The notes under the pieces: model-generated
Told to the model about the DNA's origin: nothing
Databases searched by the model: none
Seen by the model: only the letters and a program-made list of their open reading frames with translations
Assembly (NCBI RefSeq): GCF_016755875.1
Contig: NZ_BNED01000005.1
Span: forward strand, 2,356,001-2,420,000
Source of the DNA: Streptomyces spororaveus
Lineage (GTDB): Bacteria > Actinomycetota > Actinomycetes > Streptomycetales > Streptomycetaceae
DNA: 64,000 nucleotides
Reading direction: 5' to 3'
Made by a program: the position numbers and the translations under genes
Part shown: positions 26,085-34,447 of the stretch, one piece after another
Layout of the letters: each line of letters begins with the position of its first letter
Numbering within the stretch: position 1 is the stretch's first letter

Positions 26085-28541
26085 ATGGCCCGCCGCAGCA
26101 CGAAGACCCCGCCGCCGGAGGATTTCGAGGAGAAGATCCTCGACATCGACGTCGTCGACGAAATGCAGGGCTCCTTCCTCGAGTACGCGTACTCGGTGAT
26201 CTACTCCCGTGCCCTGCCCGACGCCCGGGACGGCATGAAGCCGGTGCACCGGCGCATCGTGTACCAGATGAACGAGATGGGCCTGCGCCCCGACCGCGGC
26301 TACGTGAAGTGCGCCCGTGTCGTCGGCGAGGTCATGGGCAAGCTGCACCCGCACGGTGACGCGTCGATCTACGACGCCCTCGTGCGCATGGCCCAGCCCT
26401 TCTCGATGCGGCTGCCGCTGGTCGACGGCCACGGCAACTTCGGCTCGCTCGGCAACGACGACCCGCCGGCCGCGATGCGTTACACCGAGTGCAAGATGGC
26501 CGACGCCACCTCGCTGATGACGGAGTCGATCGACGAGGACACGGTCGACTTCACCGCGAACTACGACGGCCAGGAGCGGGAACCGGTGGCCCTGCCCGCC
26601 GCGTACCCGAACCTGCTGGTCAACGGCGCGTCCGGGATCGCGGTCGGCATGGCGACCAACATGCCGCCGCACAACCTCGGCGAGGTCATCGCGGCCGCCC
26701 GCCACCTCATCCGGCACCCGCAGGCGGACCTGGAGGCGCTGATGCGCTTCGTGCCGGGTCCCGACCTGCCCACGGGCGGCCGGATCGTCGGACTCTCGGG
26801 CATCAAGGACGCCTACGAGAACGGCCGCGGCACGTTCAAGATCCGCGCGACGGTGGCCGTGGAGGACGTGACGGCGCGCCGCAAGGGCCTGGTCGTCACC
26901 GAACTGCCCTTCACGGTCGGCCCCGAGAAGGTGATCGCGAAGATCAAGGACCTGGTCGGCTCGAAGAAGCTCCAGGGCATCGCCGACGTGAAGGACCTCA
27001 CCGACCGCTCGCACGGCCTGCGCCTGGTCATCGAGATCAAGAACGGCTTCCACCCGGAGGCCGTCCTGGAGCAGCTCTACAAGCTGACGCCGATGGAGGA
27101 GTCCTTCGGCATCAACAACGTGGCCCTGGTGGACGGGCAGCCGCTGACGCTGGGCCTCAAGGAGCTGCTCGAGGTCTATCTCGACCACCGCTTCGAGGTC
27201 GTGCGGCGGCGCAGCGAGTTCCGCCGCACCAAGCGCCGCGACCGGCTGCACCTGGTCGAGGGCCTACTGGTGGCGCTCCTCGACATCGACGAGGTCATCC
27301 GGCTCATCCGGGACAGCGACAACTCCGCGCAGGCCAAGACCCGGCTGATGGAGCGGTTCTCGCTGAGCGAGATCCAGACCCAGTACATCCTGGACACCCC
27401 GCTGCGCCGCCTCACCCGGTTCGACCGGATCGAGCTCGAGTCCGAGCGCGACCGGCTGACCGGCGAGATCGACGAGCTGACCGGGATCCTGGAGTCGGAC
27501 ATCGAGCTGCGCAAGCTGGTCTCCGCGGAACTGGCGGCGGTCGCGAAGAAGTTCGGCACCGAGCGCCGTACGGTGCTGCTGGAGTCCGCGGGCACCGCGG
27601 TCGCGGCGGTTCCGCTGGAGGTCGCGGACGACCCCTGCCGGGTGCTGCTGTCCTCGACGGGCCTGCTGGCCCGTACGGCGAACGGCGAGGCGCTGCCGGA
27701 GGAGGAGGGCGGCGCCCGCGCGAAGCACGACCTGATCGTCTCGCAGGTCGCGGCGACCGCCCGGGCCGATGTCGGCGCGGTCACCTCGTACGGGCGGCTG
27801 CTGCGGCTGTCGGTGATCGATCTGCCCCAGCTGCCGGACACGCACGCCGCGCCGAACCTGGCCGGCGGCGCCCCGGTCTCGGAGTTCCTCTCCGGGCTGG
27901 AGGCGGACGAGAAGGTGATCTGCCTGACCTCGCTGGACGAGTCCTCGCAGGGCCTCGCGCTGGGCACCGAGCAGGGCGTGGTCAAGCGCGTCGTGCCGGA
28001 CTACCCGGCGAACAAGGACGAGCTGGAGGTCATCACCCTCAAGGAGGGCGACCGGATCGTCGGCGCGGTCGAGCTGCGCACGGGTGAGGAGGACCTGGTC
28101 TTCATCACCGACGACGCCCAGCTGCTGCGCTACCCGGCGGGCCAGGTCCGTCCGCAGGGCCGCCCCGCGGGCGGTATGGCGGGCATCAAGCTCACCGGCA
28201 ACGCGAAGGTGATCCACTTCTCGGCCGTGGACCCGGCGCGGGACGCCGTGGTCTTCACGGTGGCGGGCTCGCAGGGCACGCTGGAGGGCTCGGTGCTGTC
28301 CGGGAAGCTGACCCCCTTCGACCAGTACCCGCGCAAGGGCCGGGCCACGGGTGGCGTGCGCTGCCAGCGGTTCCTGAAGGGCGAGGACGTACTGGTCCTG
28401 GCCTGGGCGGGCGGTTCCCCCGTCCGCGCGGCGGCGGCGAACGGCACTCCGGCCGAGCTGCCGGCCGTCGACCCGCGCCGGGACGGCTCGGGGGCGGCAC
28501 TGCCGTCGGCGGTCGCAGCGCTGGCGGGAGCCGCGCTGTAG
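26085..28541 (+). CDS. parC: DNA topoisomerase IV subunit A
   Basis: An 818-residue GyrA/ParC-type type IIA topoisomerase subunit. The winged-helix and tower region has [15 protein letters not shown] and the active-site Tyr133 in AAMRYTECK, which attacks DNA. The GyrA-box (QRRGGKG) characteristic of gyrase is absent from the C-terminal beta-propeller, where [16 protein letters not shown] occurs, supporting ParC over GyrA. ATG 26085 has AAGGAG 10 bp upstream. It decatenates daughter chromosomes with ParE, encoded 16 kb away on the opposite strand; this separation is usual in Streptomyces. A strong symmetric hairpin follows the stop. Confidence 0.95.
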   Translation: MARRSTKTPPPEDFEEKILDIDVVDEMQGSFLEYAYSVIYSRALPDARDGMKPVHRRIVYQMNEMGLRPDRGYVKCARVVGEVMGKLHPHGDASIYDALVRMAQPFSMRLPLVDGHGNFGSLGNDDPPAAMRYTECKMADATSLMTESIDEDTVDFTANYDGQEREPVALPAAYPNLLVNGASGIAVGMATNMPPHNLGEVIAAARHLIRHPQADLEALMRFVPGPDLPTGGRIVGLSGIKDAYENGRGTFKIRATVAVEDVTARRKGLVVTELPFTVGPEKVIAKIKDLVGSKKLQGIADVKDLTDRSHGLRLVIEIKNGFHPEAVLEQLYKLTPMEESFGINNVALVDGQPLTLGLKELLEVYLDHRFEVVRRRSEFRRTKRRDRLHLVEGLLVALLDIDEVIRLIRDSDNSAQAKTRLMERFSLSEIQTQYILDTPLRRLTRFDRIELESERDRLTGEIDELTGILESDIELRKLVSAELAAVAKKFGTERRTVLLESAGTAVAAVPLEVADDPCRVLLSSTGLLARTANGEALPEEEGGARAKHDLIVSQVAATARADVGAVTSYGRLLRLSVIDLPQLPDTHAAPNLAGGAPVSEFLSGLEADEKVICLTSLDESSQGLALGTEQGVVKRVVPDYPANKDELEVITLKEGDRIVGAVELRTGEEDLVFITDDAQLLRYPAGQVRPQGRPAGGMAGIKLTGNAKVIHFSAVDPARDAVVFTVAGSQGTLEGSVLSGKLTPFDQYPRKGRATGGVRCQRFLKGEDVLVLAWAGGSPVRAAAANGTPAELPAVDPRRDGSGAALPSAVAALAGAAL

Positions 28542-28553
28542 GTCGCGGGAGGG

Positions 28554-28593
28554 CATTCGGGTGGTACGACCGGGGGGACGTACCACCCGAATG
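28554..28593 (+). terminator. Hairpin terminator after parC
   Basis: CATTCGGGTGGTACG (28554-28568) pairs perfectly with CGTACCACCCGAATG (28579-28593) around a 10-nt loop, 12 bp after the parC stop and 48 bp before the next gene. Confidence 0.8.
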
Positions 28594-28640
28594 CCGACTA
28601 GTGTTTTCCCCGTGGACGTGGTGGGGGGAGAGCGCAGCTG

Positions 28641-30713
28641 ATGAGCCGTCGAGCGGGCAGCGGACTGATCGGGAACTGGGCGGAGGCGCAGCGCAGGCAG
28701 CAGCAGACGCAGCTGGTCCAGCAGCGGGAGGCCGAGCGCCGGCAGCGGGCCCACGAACGGGACGCGAACCGGAGCCACCGGCAGTACCGCGAGGCCGAGG
28801 CCCTGCGGCGGACCGCGCAGCTCGACGCGGAGGTCGAATCCCTGAAGGGCCTGTTGGCCGCGGGCTGCCGGGCACCGGCGTTCCGGATGTCCGCCCTGGC
28901 CCGGCCCGACCGGCTGCAGCCCTTCGATCCCGGAGCCCTGGCGCACCCGGTGCCGATGCCCCGCATCGAGGACTTCCAGCGGCAGAGCAGCGGCTGGACC
29001 CTCGGCTCGAACCACCGCGCGCAGGCGGAGCGGGAGGCGCACGCCCGCTACACCCAGGCCTGGCAGGCCGCGAACGCCGCCGAGGCGCAGCGCCGGCAGC
29101 AACTGGCCGCCTACCAGCAGCAGTACGACCGGTGGGCGGCGGAACAGATCGCCGGGTTGCAGGCGCACAACAGCGGGCTGACGGAGCTGGCCGACTCGCT
29201 GCGCGCGGGCGACGCCGAGGCGGCGGTGGAGTACTTCTCGGCGGCCCTGTACGCCTCGACGGCCTGGCCCGAGGGGCTGCCGAGGCAGGTGGCGGCCGCG
29301 TACGACCCGGCCGCGCGCCAGCTCGTGCTGGACTGGGAGCTGCCCGGGTACGCGGTGGTGCCGCAGGCCCGGGCGGTCCAGTACCTGCCGAGCACGGACC
29401 AGGACAAGGTGAAGCCCCGCCCGGTGACGGAACGACGGGCTCTGTACCGGGACCTGCTGGCCCAGTGCGTGCTGCTGGTGGTGCGCGAGCTGTACGCGGC
29501 GGACGAGTTCGGCGTACTGGACTCGGTCGTGGTCAACGGGTTCGTGGACTGCCACGATCCGGTGACGGGCCAGGAGGCGCGGTTCGTGCTCGCCACGGTG
29601 CCGGCGGAGCGCGGCGCCTTCGCCGGACTGCGGCTGGAGCAGGTCAGCGCGGTGGACTGTCTGGTCTCGGGGCTGGGCGGGCTGCTGTCGGCGCGGCCCG
29701 ACCAGCTGACGGCGGTACGTCCCGGGCGCCGTCCCGACGAGGTCGGCGGAGGCGTCGTCAGCCACGGCGGGCCCGCGGGCGACGCGGACGAGGACGAGCC
29801 GGACCTCTTCGCGATGGACCCGATCGCCTTCGAGAACCTGGTCGCCGAGCTGTTCCGGGCGATGGGCATGGAGGCGGTGACCACGCAGCGGTCGGGTGAC
29901 GGCGGGGTGGACGTGGAGGCGGTGGACCCGGCGCCGATCCGGGGCGGGCGGATCGTGGTACAGGTCAAGCGCTACCGCAACACGGTGCCGCCGACGGCCG
30001 TGCGCGATCTGTACGGCACGGTCCAGGACAAGGGGGCGAACAAGGGGGTGCTGGTCACCACCGCGACCTTCGGGCCCGGGTCGTACACCTTTGCCAACGG
30101 CAAGCCGCTGGAGTTGGTTCCCGGGGCGGACCTGGTCGAGCTGCTCCACCAGTACGGGCTGCGCGGCCGGCTCGGCGGCGGCACGGCCCCCGCCCGGCGG
30201 CCCGCCGCCGCCGATCCGGCTCCCCCGGCCGACCACAACGTGCTCGGCATGTCGTGGTCGGGTGCGGTCGCCCTCGACGTGTGCGCGCTCGTGTGCACGG
30301 GGAACCGGGTGCTCAGCGAGGAGCACTTCGTCTTCTTCAACAACCCGCGGACCCCGGACGGTTCGGTGAGGGCCCGCGCGCACGCGGCGCCCGACAAGGC
30401 GGCGCTGGAGGTCTCCTTCGACGCCCTGCCGTCGCAGGCCGACCGGCTGGTCCTCGTGGCCGCGATCGACCCGGAGGTCGATCCCCACGCCGACCTCGCC
30501 GGGTTCACGGACGCCCATATCCGGCTGCTGTCCGCCGGGGGCGAGGAACTGGGCCGGCTGGACGTCTCCGACGGGCGCGCCGGCGAGACCGCTCTGGTCC
30601 TCGGCTCGTTCCGGCACCGCTCCAACGGCGACTGGGACTTCGTGATCGGCGGCAAGGGCTACCGCGGCGGCCTGGAGGCTCTGCTGGGCGAGTTCGGGGT
30701 CGAGGTCGCCTAG
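28641..30713 (+). CDS. Mrr-type restriction endonuclease domain fused to a TerD domain
   Basis: A 690-residue multidomain protein. Residues 1-180 are Gln/Arg/Glu-rich and predicted helical or coiled coil. About 180-370 is an unrecognised globular region. Residues 392-505 are an Mrr-like PD-(D/E)xK nuclease: FENLVAELFRAMGMEA, catalytic Asp in SGDGGVDV, and QVK in VVQVKRY. Residues 530-690 are a TerD/stress-protein domain (NVLGMSWSGAVALDVCALV; HFVFFNNPRTPDGSVRA; DWDFVIGGKGYRGGL), which in relatives binds calcium and occurs in tellurite-resistance and phage-response systems. The nuclease residues look intact. ATG 28641 has GGGGAGAG upstream. A DNA-damage or anti-phage role is inferred from the fusion; no methylase is nearby, so it is not a classical restriction system. 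Confidence 0.85.
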   Translation: MSRRAGSGLIGNWAEAQRRQQQTQLVQQREAERRQRAHERDANRSHRQYREAEALRRTAQLDAEVESLKGLLAAGCRAPAFRMSALARPDRLQPFDPGALAHPVPMPRIEDFQRQSSGWTLGSNHRAQAEREAHARYTQAWQAANAAEAQRRQQLAAYQQQYDRWAAEQIAGLQAHNSGLTELADSLRAGDAEAAVEYFSAALYASTAWPEGLPRQVAAAYDPAARQLVLDWELPGYAVVPQARAVQYLPSTDQDKVKPRPVTERRALYRDLLAQCVLLVVRELYAADEFGVLDSVVVNGFVDCHDPVTGQEARFVLATVPAERGAFAGLRLEQVSAVDCLVSGLGGLLSARPDQLTAVRPGRRPDEVGGGVVSHGGPAGDADEDEPDLFAMDPIAFENLVAELFRAMGMEAVTTQRSGDGGVDVEAVDPAPIRGGRIVVQVKRYRNTVPPTAVRDLYGTVQDKGANKGVLVTTATFGPGSYTFANGKPLELVPGADLVELLHQYGLRGRLGGGTAPARRPAAADPAPPADHNVLGMSWSGAVALDVCALVCTGNRVLSEEHFVFFNNPRTPDGSVRARAHAAPDKAALEVSFDALPSQADRLVLVAAIDPEVDPHADLAGFTDAHIRLLSAGGEELGRLDVSDGRAGETALVLGSFRHRSNGDWDFVIGGKGYRGGLEALLGEFGVEVA

Positions 30714-30751
30714 GCGGTGACCCGGCGGCGTGGTGCCGGGGGCCCGCGCCC

Positions 30752-31867
30752 TCAGTCCTCGTCCGTGCCGGTCCCGGACTCGAACCCGACCCCGGCCTCG
30801 GGCTCGGGCTCGTGCCGGGCCACGTACCGCAGGACGCCCCACATGCTCTCGGGGCGTGCCTCGTGCGGGGCCGGTTCCCGGCAGGCCTCCAGCTCGCGCA
30901 GCAGACCCGGCCCGTCGGTGCCGGAGCCGATCAGGACGAGCCGGCTCACGCGGGCTTCGCCCCGCCCCCAGGGCCGCGGGGCGAAGCGGAGGAAGCGGCC
31001 CACCGCGTGGACCTCGTAGCACTCCCCGTGCCCGGGTACGCCGAAGTGGACGAAGCCCTTGATCCGGTAGAGCCCGGCGGGCCGCCGGTCGAGGAAGTCG
31101 ATGAACCGGCGCGGGGACAGGGCCTGTTCGGAGGTGAACTCCGTGCTCTCGTACGCGGCGTGCGCGTGACCGCAGCGGTCGTGGCCGTCGCCGCCCTCGC
31201 CGTGGCCGCCTGCCTCGGCGAGCAGGTCCTCGAAGGAGAGCTGTCCCCGGGTCTCGGTCCAGGGCCTGCGGTCGAAGAGCAGTTCCGGGTCGATCCGCCC
31301 GTGGTCGGCGCCCACGACCGGGGTGCCCGGGGCGCAGAGCACGGCGAGCTCCCGCTCGATCCGGGCCCGCTCGGCCGCGTCCACCCGGTCGGTCTTGTTG
31401 AGTACTACCAGGTCCGCGACGGCGAGGTGGCGGTCGGTCTCCGGGTGTCTGCCACGGGTGGCGTCGAACTCGGCGGCGTCCACGACCTCCACCATCCCGC
31501 CGTAGCGGATGGCGGGATTCTCGCTGGCCATGAGCATCCGGATCATCTCCTGGGGCTCGGCCAGCCCGCTCGCCTCGATGACGATCACGTCGATCCGGTG
31601 GACGGGGGCGGAGAGCTTCTCCAGGTACGCGTCGAGTTCGCTGCCGTCGACGGCGCAGCAGAGGCAGCCGCCGCCGAGGGAGACCATGGAGTCCCCGACC
31701 TGGCCGGCCACCGCCATCGCGTCGATCTCGATCGATCCGAAGTCGTTGACGACGACGCCGATGCGGGTGCCCCCGCGACTGGCGAGGAGGTGGTTCAGCA
31801 CGGTGGTCTTGCCGGATCCGAGGAAACCGGCGAGGACGACGACGGGGATGGGCTGCCTGCTGTTCAC
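30752..31867 (-). CDS. CobW/COG0523-family G3E GTPase (metallochaperone-like)
   Basis: A 371-residue G3E GTPase. The P-loop is GFLGSGKTT (residues 14-22); the metal-binding CxCC motif is at Cys68-Cys71 in GGGCLCCAVD; NKTD gives guanine specificity; the C-terminal CobW domain starts near 245 (RFIDFLDRRPAGLYRIKGFV). A His/Gly-rich insert at about 218-238 (GGHGEGGDGHDRCGHAHA) is typical of members handling Zn, Co or Ni. COG0523 proteins deliver metal to client enzymes in a GTP-dependent way. The gene follows the citrate synthase gene on the same strand with 24 bp between them, so they may be co-transcribed. No Zur-like site is visible immediately upstream. Confidence 0.88.
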   Translation of the reverse strand: MNSRQPIPVVVLAGFLGSGKTTVLNHLLASRGGTRIGVVVNDFGSIEIDAMAVAGQVGDSMVSLGGGCLCCAVDGSELDAYLEKLSAPVHRIDVIVIEASGLAEPQEMIRMLMASENPAIRYGGMVEVVDAAEFDATRGRHPETDRHLAVADLVVLNKTDRVDAAERARIERELAVLCAPGTPVVGADHGRIDPELLFDRRPWTETRGQLSFEDLLAEAGGHGEGGDGHDRCGHAHAAYESTEFTSEQALSPRRFIDFLDRRPAGLYRIKGFVHFGVPGHGECYEVHAVGRFLRFAPRPWGRGEARVSRLVLIGSGTDGPGLLRELEACREPAPHEARPESMWGVLRYVARHEPEPEAGVGFESGTGTDED

Positions 31868-31891
31868 CCGGTCGATCGTAGCCAGGCTCCG

Positions 31892-33043
31892 TCAGCCCAG
31901 TGGCGGCACCGGGTGGGGCGGGGTGGGACCGGTGTACCGGGCGGCCGGGCGGATGATCTTCGAGTCGGCGGCCTGTTCCAGGATGTTCGCGCTCCAGCCG
32001 ACCACCCGGGCCGCGCAGAAGGTCGGTGTGAACATCTCTCGCGGGAGGCCGCACAGCTCCATGACCACGCCCGCGTAGAACTCCACGTTGGTGTGCAGTT
32101 CCCGGCCCGGCTTCAGTTCGGCGAGGATCTCCTCGACCTGGCGCTCGACCTCGACGGCGAAGTCCACGAGGGGGCCGCCGAACTGGAGGGCGATCTCGCG
32201 CAGCATGCGCGAACGGGGGTCCTCGGTGCGGTAGACGGGGTGCCCGAAGCCCATGATCCGGTCACCCGCCAGGACGCGCTCGCGGATCCACGGCCCGATC
32301 CGTTCCACGGTGCCGATGGCGTCGAGGGTGTCCAGGGCCCGGCTGGGGGCGCCGCCGTGCAGGGGGCCGGAGAGCGCGCCGATCGCCCCGGTCAGGCAGG
32401 CCGCGACGTCGGCTCCGGTGGAGGCGATCACCCGGGCGGTGAACGTCGAGGCGTTGAAGCCGTGGTCGACGGTGGACATCAGGTACCGCTCGACCGCTCG
32501 GGCCCCGACCGGGTCGGGTTCCCGGCCGGTCAGCATGTAGAGGTAGTTGGCCGCGTACGGGAGGTCCTCGCGCGGCTCCACCGGCTCCAGGCCCTGGCCC
32601 AGCCGGTGCAGGGCGGTCAGCAGGGTCGGTACGGCGGCGCAGGCGGCCAGCGCGTCCGCGGACCGGTGGCCGGGGTCGAGGTCGTAGACCGGGCGGAAGC
32701 CGGAGGAGGCGCCGAGCAGCGAGAGGGCGGTGCGCAGCCCGGCGAGGGGGCCGGAGAGCCGGGTGGCGCTGGCCAGGGCCGGCAGGGCGTCCCGTACCTC
32801 CTCGGGCAGTCGGCGCAGGGGGGCGATCTCGGCCTCGAAGGCGGCGCGCTCGGCCAGGTCCGCGGGGAGCGTGCCGCGGAACATCAGGTGCCACACGTCC
32901 TCGAAGCTGCGGTCGGCGGCGAGCTCGACGGCCGAGTACTGGCGGTAGTGGTAGAAGCCCTCCCCGCCCCGGACGTCGCCCAGCTCGGTTTCGGTGACCA
33001 CGACTCCCGCGAGGCCGCGGGGTACTTCCACGGTGGTGTTCAT
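31892..33043 (-). CDS. Citrate synthase-like enzyme with Asp-to-Glu change at the catalytic acid
   Basis: A 383-residue type II short citrate synthase homologue. Conserved parts are DHGFNASTFTARV (His194), GPLHGGAP (His229) and GFGHPVYRTEDPR (His268). The third catalytic residue, aspartate in standard enzymes (NVDFY), is Glu321 here (NVEFYAGVV). Glutamate could still deprotonate acetyl-CoA but would shift geometry, so this may be a citrate or methylcitrate synthase variant, or an acyl-CoA-binding relative with reduced activity. ATG 33043 was chosen as the start of the conserved N-terminus. It is divergent from the HTH-citrate synthase fusion, and both starts flank palindromic operator-like DNA. 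This is probably a secondary enzyme in Streptomyces, not the main TCA citrate synthase. Confidence 0.85.
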   Translation of the reverse strand: MNTTVEVPRGLAGVVVTETELGDVRGGEGFYHYRQYSAVELAADRSFEDVWHLMFRGTLPADLAERAAFEAEIAPLRRLPEEVRDALPALASATRLSGPLAGLRTALSLLGASSGFRPVYDLDPGHRSADALAACAAVPTLLTALHRLGQGLEPVEPREDLPYAANYLYMLTGREPDPVGARAVERYLMSTVDHGFNASTFTARVIASTGADVAACLTGAIGALSGPLHGGAPSRALDTLDAIGTVERIGPWIRERVLAGDRIMGFGHPVYRTEDPRSRMLREIALQFGGPLVDFAVEVERQVEEILAELKPGRELHTNVEFYAGVVMELCGLPREMFTPTFCAARVVGWSANILEQAADSKIIRPAARYTGPTPPHPVPPLG

Positions 33044-33062
33044 GGATCGACCATCCATGATG

Positions 33063-33100
33063 GATTCAATCGCTGTCAATATTGATTGAATCAACATTGA
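33063..33100. promoter_or_regulatory. Palindromic operator cluster between the two citrate-synthase genes
   Basis: An AT-rich 81-bp intergenic region contains GATTCAATC (33063-33071) with its exact inverted partner GATTGAATC (33084-33092), the perfect palindrome TCAATATTGA (33076-33085), and TCAACATTGA (33091-33100), a near-copy 15 bp further on. The spacing of similar palindromes suggests cooperative binding by the adjacent HTH protein, affecting both divergent promoters. Confidence 0.65.
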
Positions 33101-33123
33101 TGTCCATCTGTAGGGTGTTCGTC

Positions 33124-34359
33124 ATGAGCGACCAGACGGACAACGGGCGCAGGCTCAGCACGCAGGAGGCGGCCCGCGCACTCGGGGTGAAACCGGCGAC
33201 GGTGTACGCGTACGTCAGCCGGGGCCAGCTCACCAGCCGCCGCGATCCCGCCGGGCGGGGCAGCAGCTTCGACGCCGCCGAGGTGGAGGCGCTGGCCCGG
33301 CGGAGCCGGCGCGAGGCGGCGGCCCCCACCGGGGAACTCTCCGTCCGCACGGCGCTCACCCTCATCGAGCCCGACCGGTACTGGTTCCGTGGCGTGGACG
33401 CCGTGGAGCTGGCCTCCCGGTACCGCTACGAGGAGGTCGCCGAGTGGCTCTGGACGGGCACCCTCACGCCCGGGGCCCGGTTCACCGCTCCCCCGCAGGC
33501 TCTGGAGGCGGCCCGGCGGGCCGTGGCCGCACTGCCGGAACACGGCGGCCCCGTCGACCGGTTGCGGGTGGCGGTCGCCGCCGCGGCGGTGGCGGATCCG
33601 CTGCGCTTCGACCTGTCCGAGGAGGCGGTGCTCGGATCCGCGCGTGCGCTGATCCCCACGCTGGTCGGCGCACTGCCCGAGGCGTCCCCGGCCCGGTGGG
33701 CCGGGGACGGCCGCATCGCCCGGCAGCTCTGGTCGCGGCTGACGGCACGGGAGCCGGACCCGGACGCGCTGGCCGTGCTGGACCTCGCGCTGGCCCTGCT
33801 GGTCGACCACGACCTGGCCGCCTCGACCCTGGCCGTACGGGTGGCCGCCTCGGCGCGGGCCCATCCGTACGCGGCGGTGTCCGCCGGGCTCGGCGCCCTG
33901 GAGGGCCCGCTGCACGGCGCGGCCGGACGGCTCGCCCACCGGATGCTGGTGGAGGTGCTGGAACAGGGCGGGGCCGCGCCGGTGGTGGCGGAGTACCTGC
34001 GGGCGGGACGCCGGGTCCCCGGGCTCGGCCACCGGCTGTACGCGGGCGAGGACCCGCGCGCGCGGGCCCTCTTCGCCCGGCTGGAGGGGCTGGAGCAGGC
34101 CGGTCCGGCGCTGGGTGCGGCGCGCGAGGTGGCCGCGGTGATGGCCCGGCAGGGCGGGCTGCACGCCAACGTGGACCTGGCACTGGCCGTGCTGACCGTG
34201 TCGTGCGGGATGCCGGCGGAGGCCGGGGAGACGGTCTTCGCGGTGGCCCGCACCGCGGGCTGGGTGGCGCACGCCCTGGAGGAGTACCAGGAGCGGCCGC
34301 TGCGGATGCGGCCGAGCGGGCAGTACCACGGGCCCCGCCCGCCCCAGCCGATGCCGTGA
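33124..34359 (+). CDS. Helix-turn-helix/citrate-synthase fusion, probable metabolite-sensing regulator
   Basis: A 411-residue fusion. Residues 8-60 form a MerR/excisionase-type DNA-binding domain (LSTQEAARALGVKPATVYAYVSRG, then a basic wing). The rest is a citrate-synthase fold with its key residues mostly present: GPLHGAAGR (His), GLGHRLYAGEDPR (His) and NVDLALAV (Asp). Sequence around these motifs is more diverged than in the neighbouring enzyme. ATG 33124 is the conserved start; an earlier ATG at 33082 lies inside the operator palindromes. I infer a transcription factor that uses a citrate-synthase fold to sense oxaloacetate, an acyl-CoA or citrate and controls itself and the divergent gene. 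Residual catalysis is possible. Confidence 0.82.
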   Translation: MSDQTDNGRRLSTQEAARALGVKPATVYAYVSRGQLTSRRDPAGRGSSFDAAEVEALARRSRREAAAPTGELSVRTALTLIEPDRYWFRGVDAVELASRYRYEEVAEWLWTGTLTPGARFTAPPQALEAARRAVAALPEHGGPVDRLRVAVAAAAVADPLRFDLSEEAVLGSARALIPTLVGALPEASPARWAGDGRIARQLWSRLTAREPDPDALAVLDLALALLVDHDLAASTLAVRVAASARAHPYAAVSAGLGALEGPLHGAAGRLAHRMLVEVLEQGGAAPVVAEYLRAGRRVPGLGHRLYAGEDPRARALFARLEGLEQAGPALGAAREVAAVMARQGGLHANVDLALAVLTVSCGMPAEAGETVFAVARTAGWVAHALEEYQERPLRMRPSGQYHGPRPPQPMP

Positions 34360-34447
34360 CGGGCCCGGCCCACCCGGCCCACCCGGGCCGCCCGGCCGCC
34401 GGCCGGCCTCGGAGGCAGGCCCGCCCGAACGCGGGTCGGCCCGGACG

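Noticed and set aside
27264..32054. 1,596-codon minus-strand open frame
   Set aside because: It runs antisense to parC and the Mrr-TerD gene and out of frame with CobW; no domain is recognisable, so it is a composition artefact.
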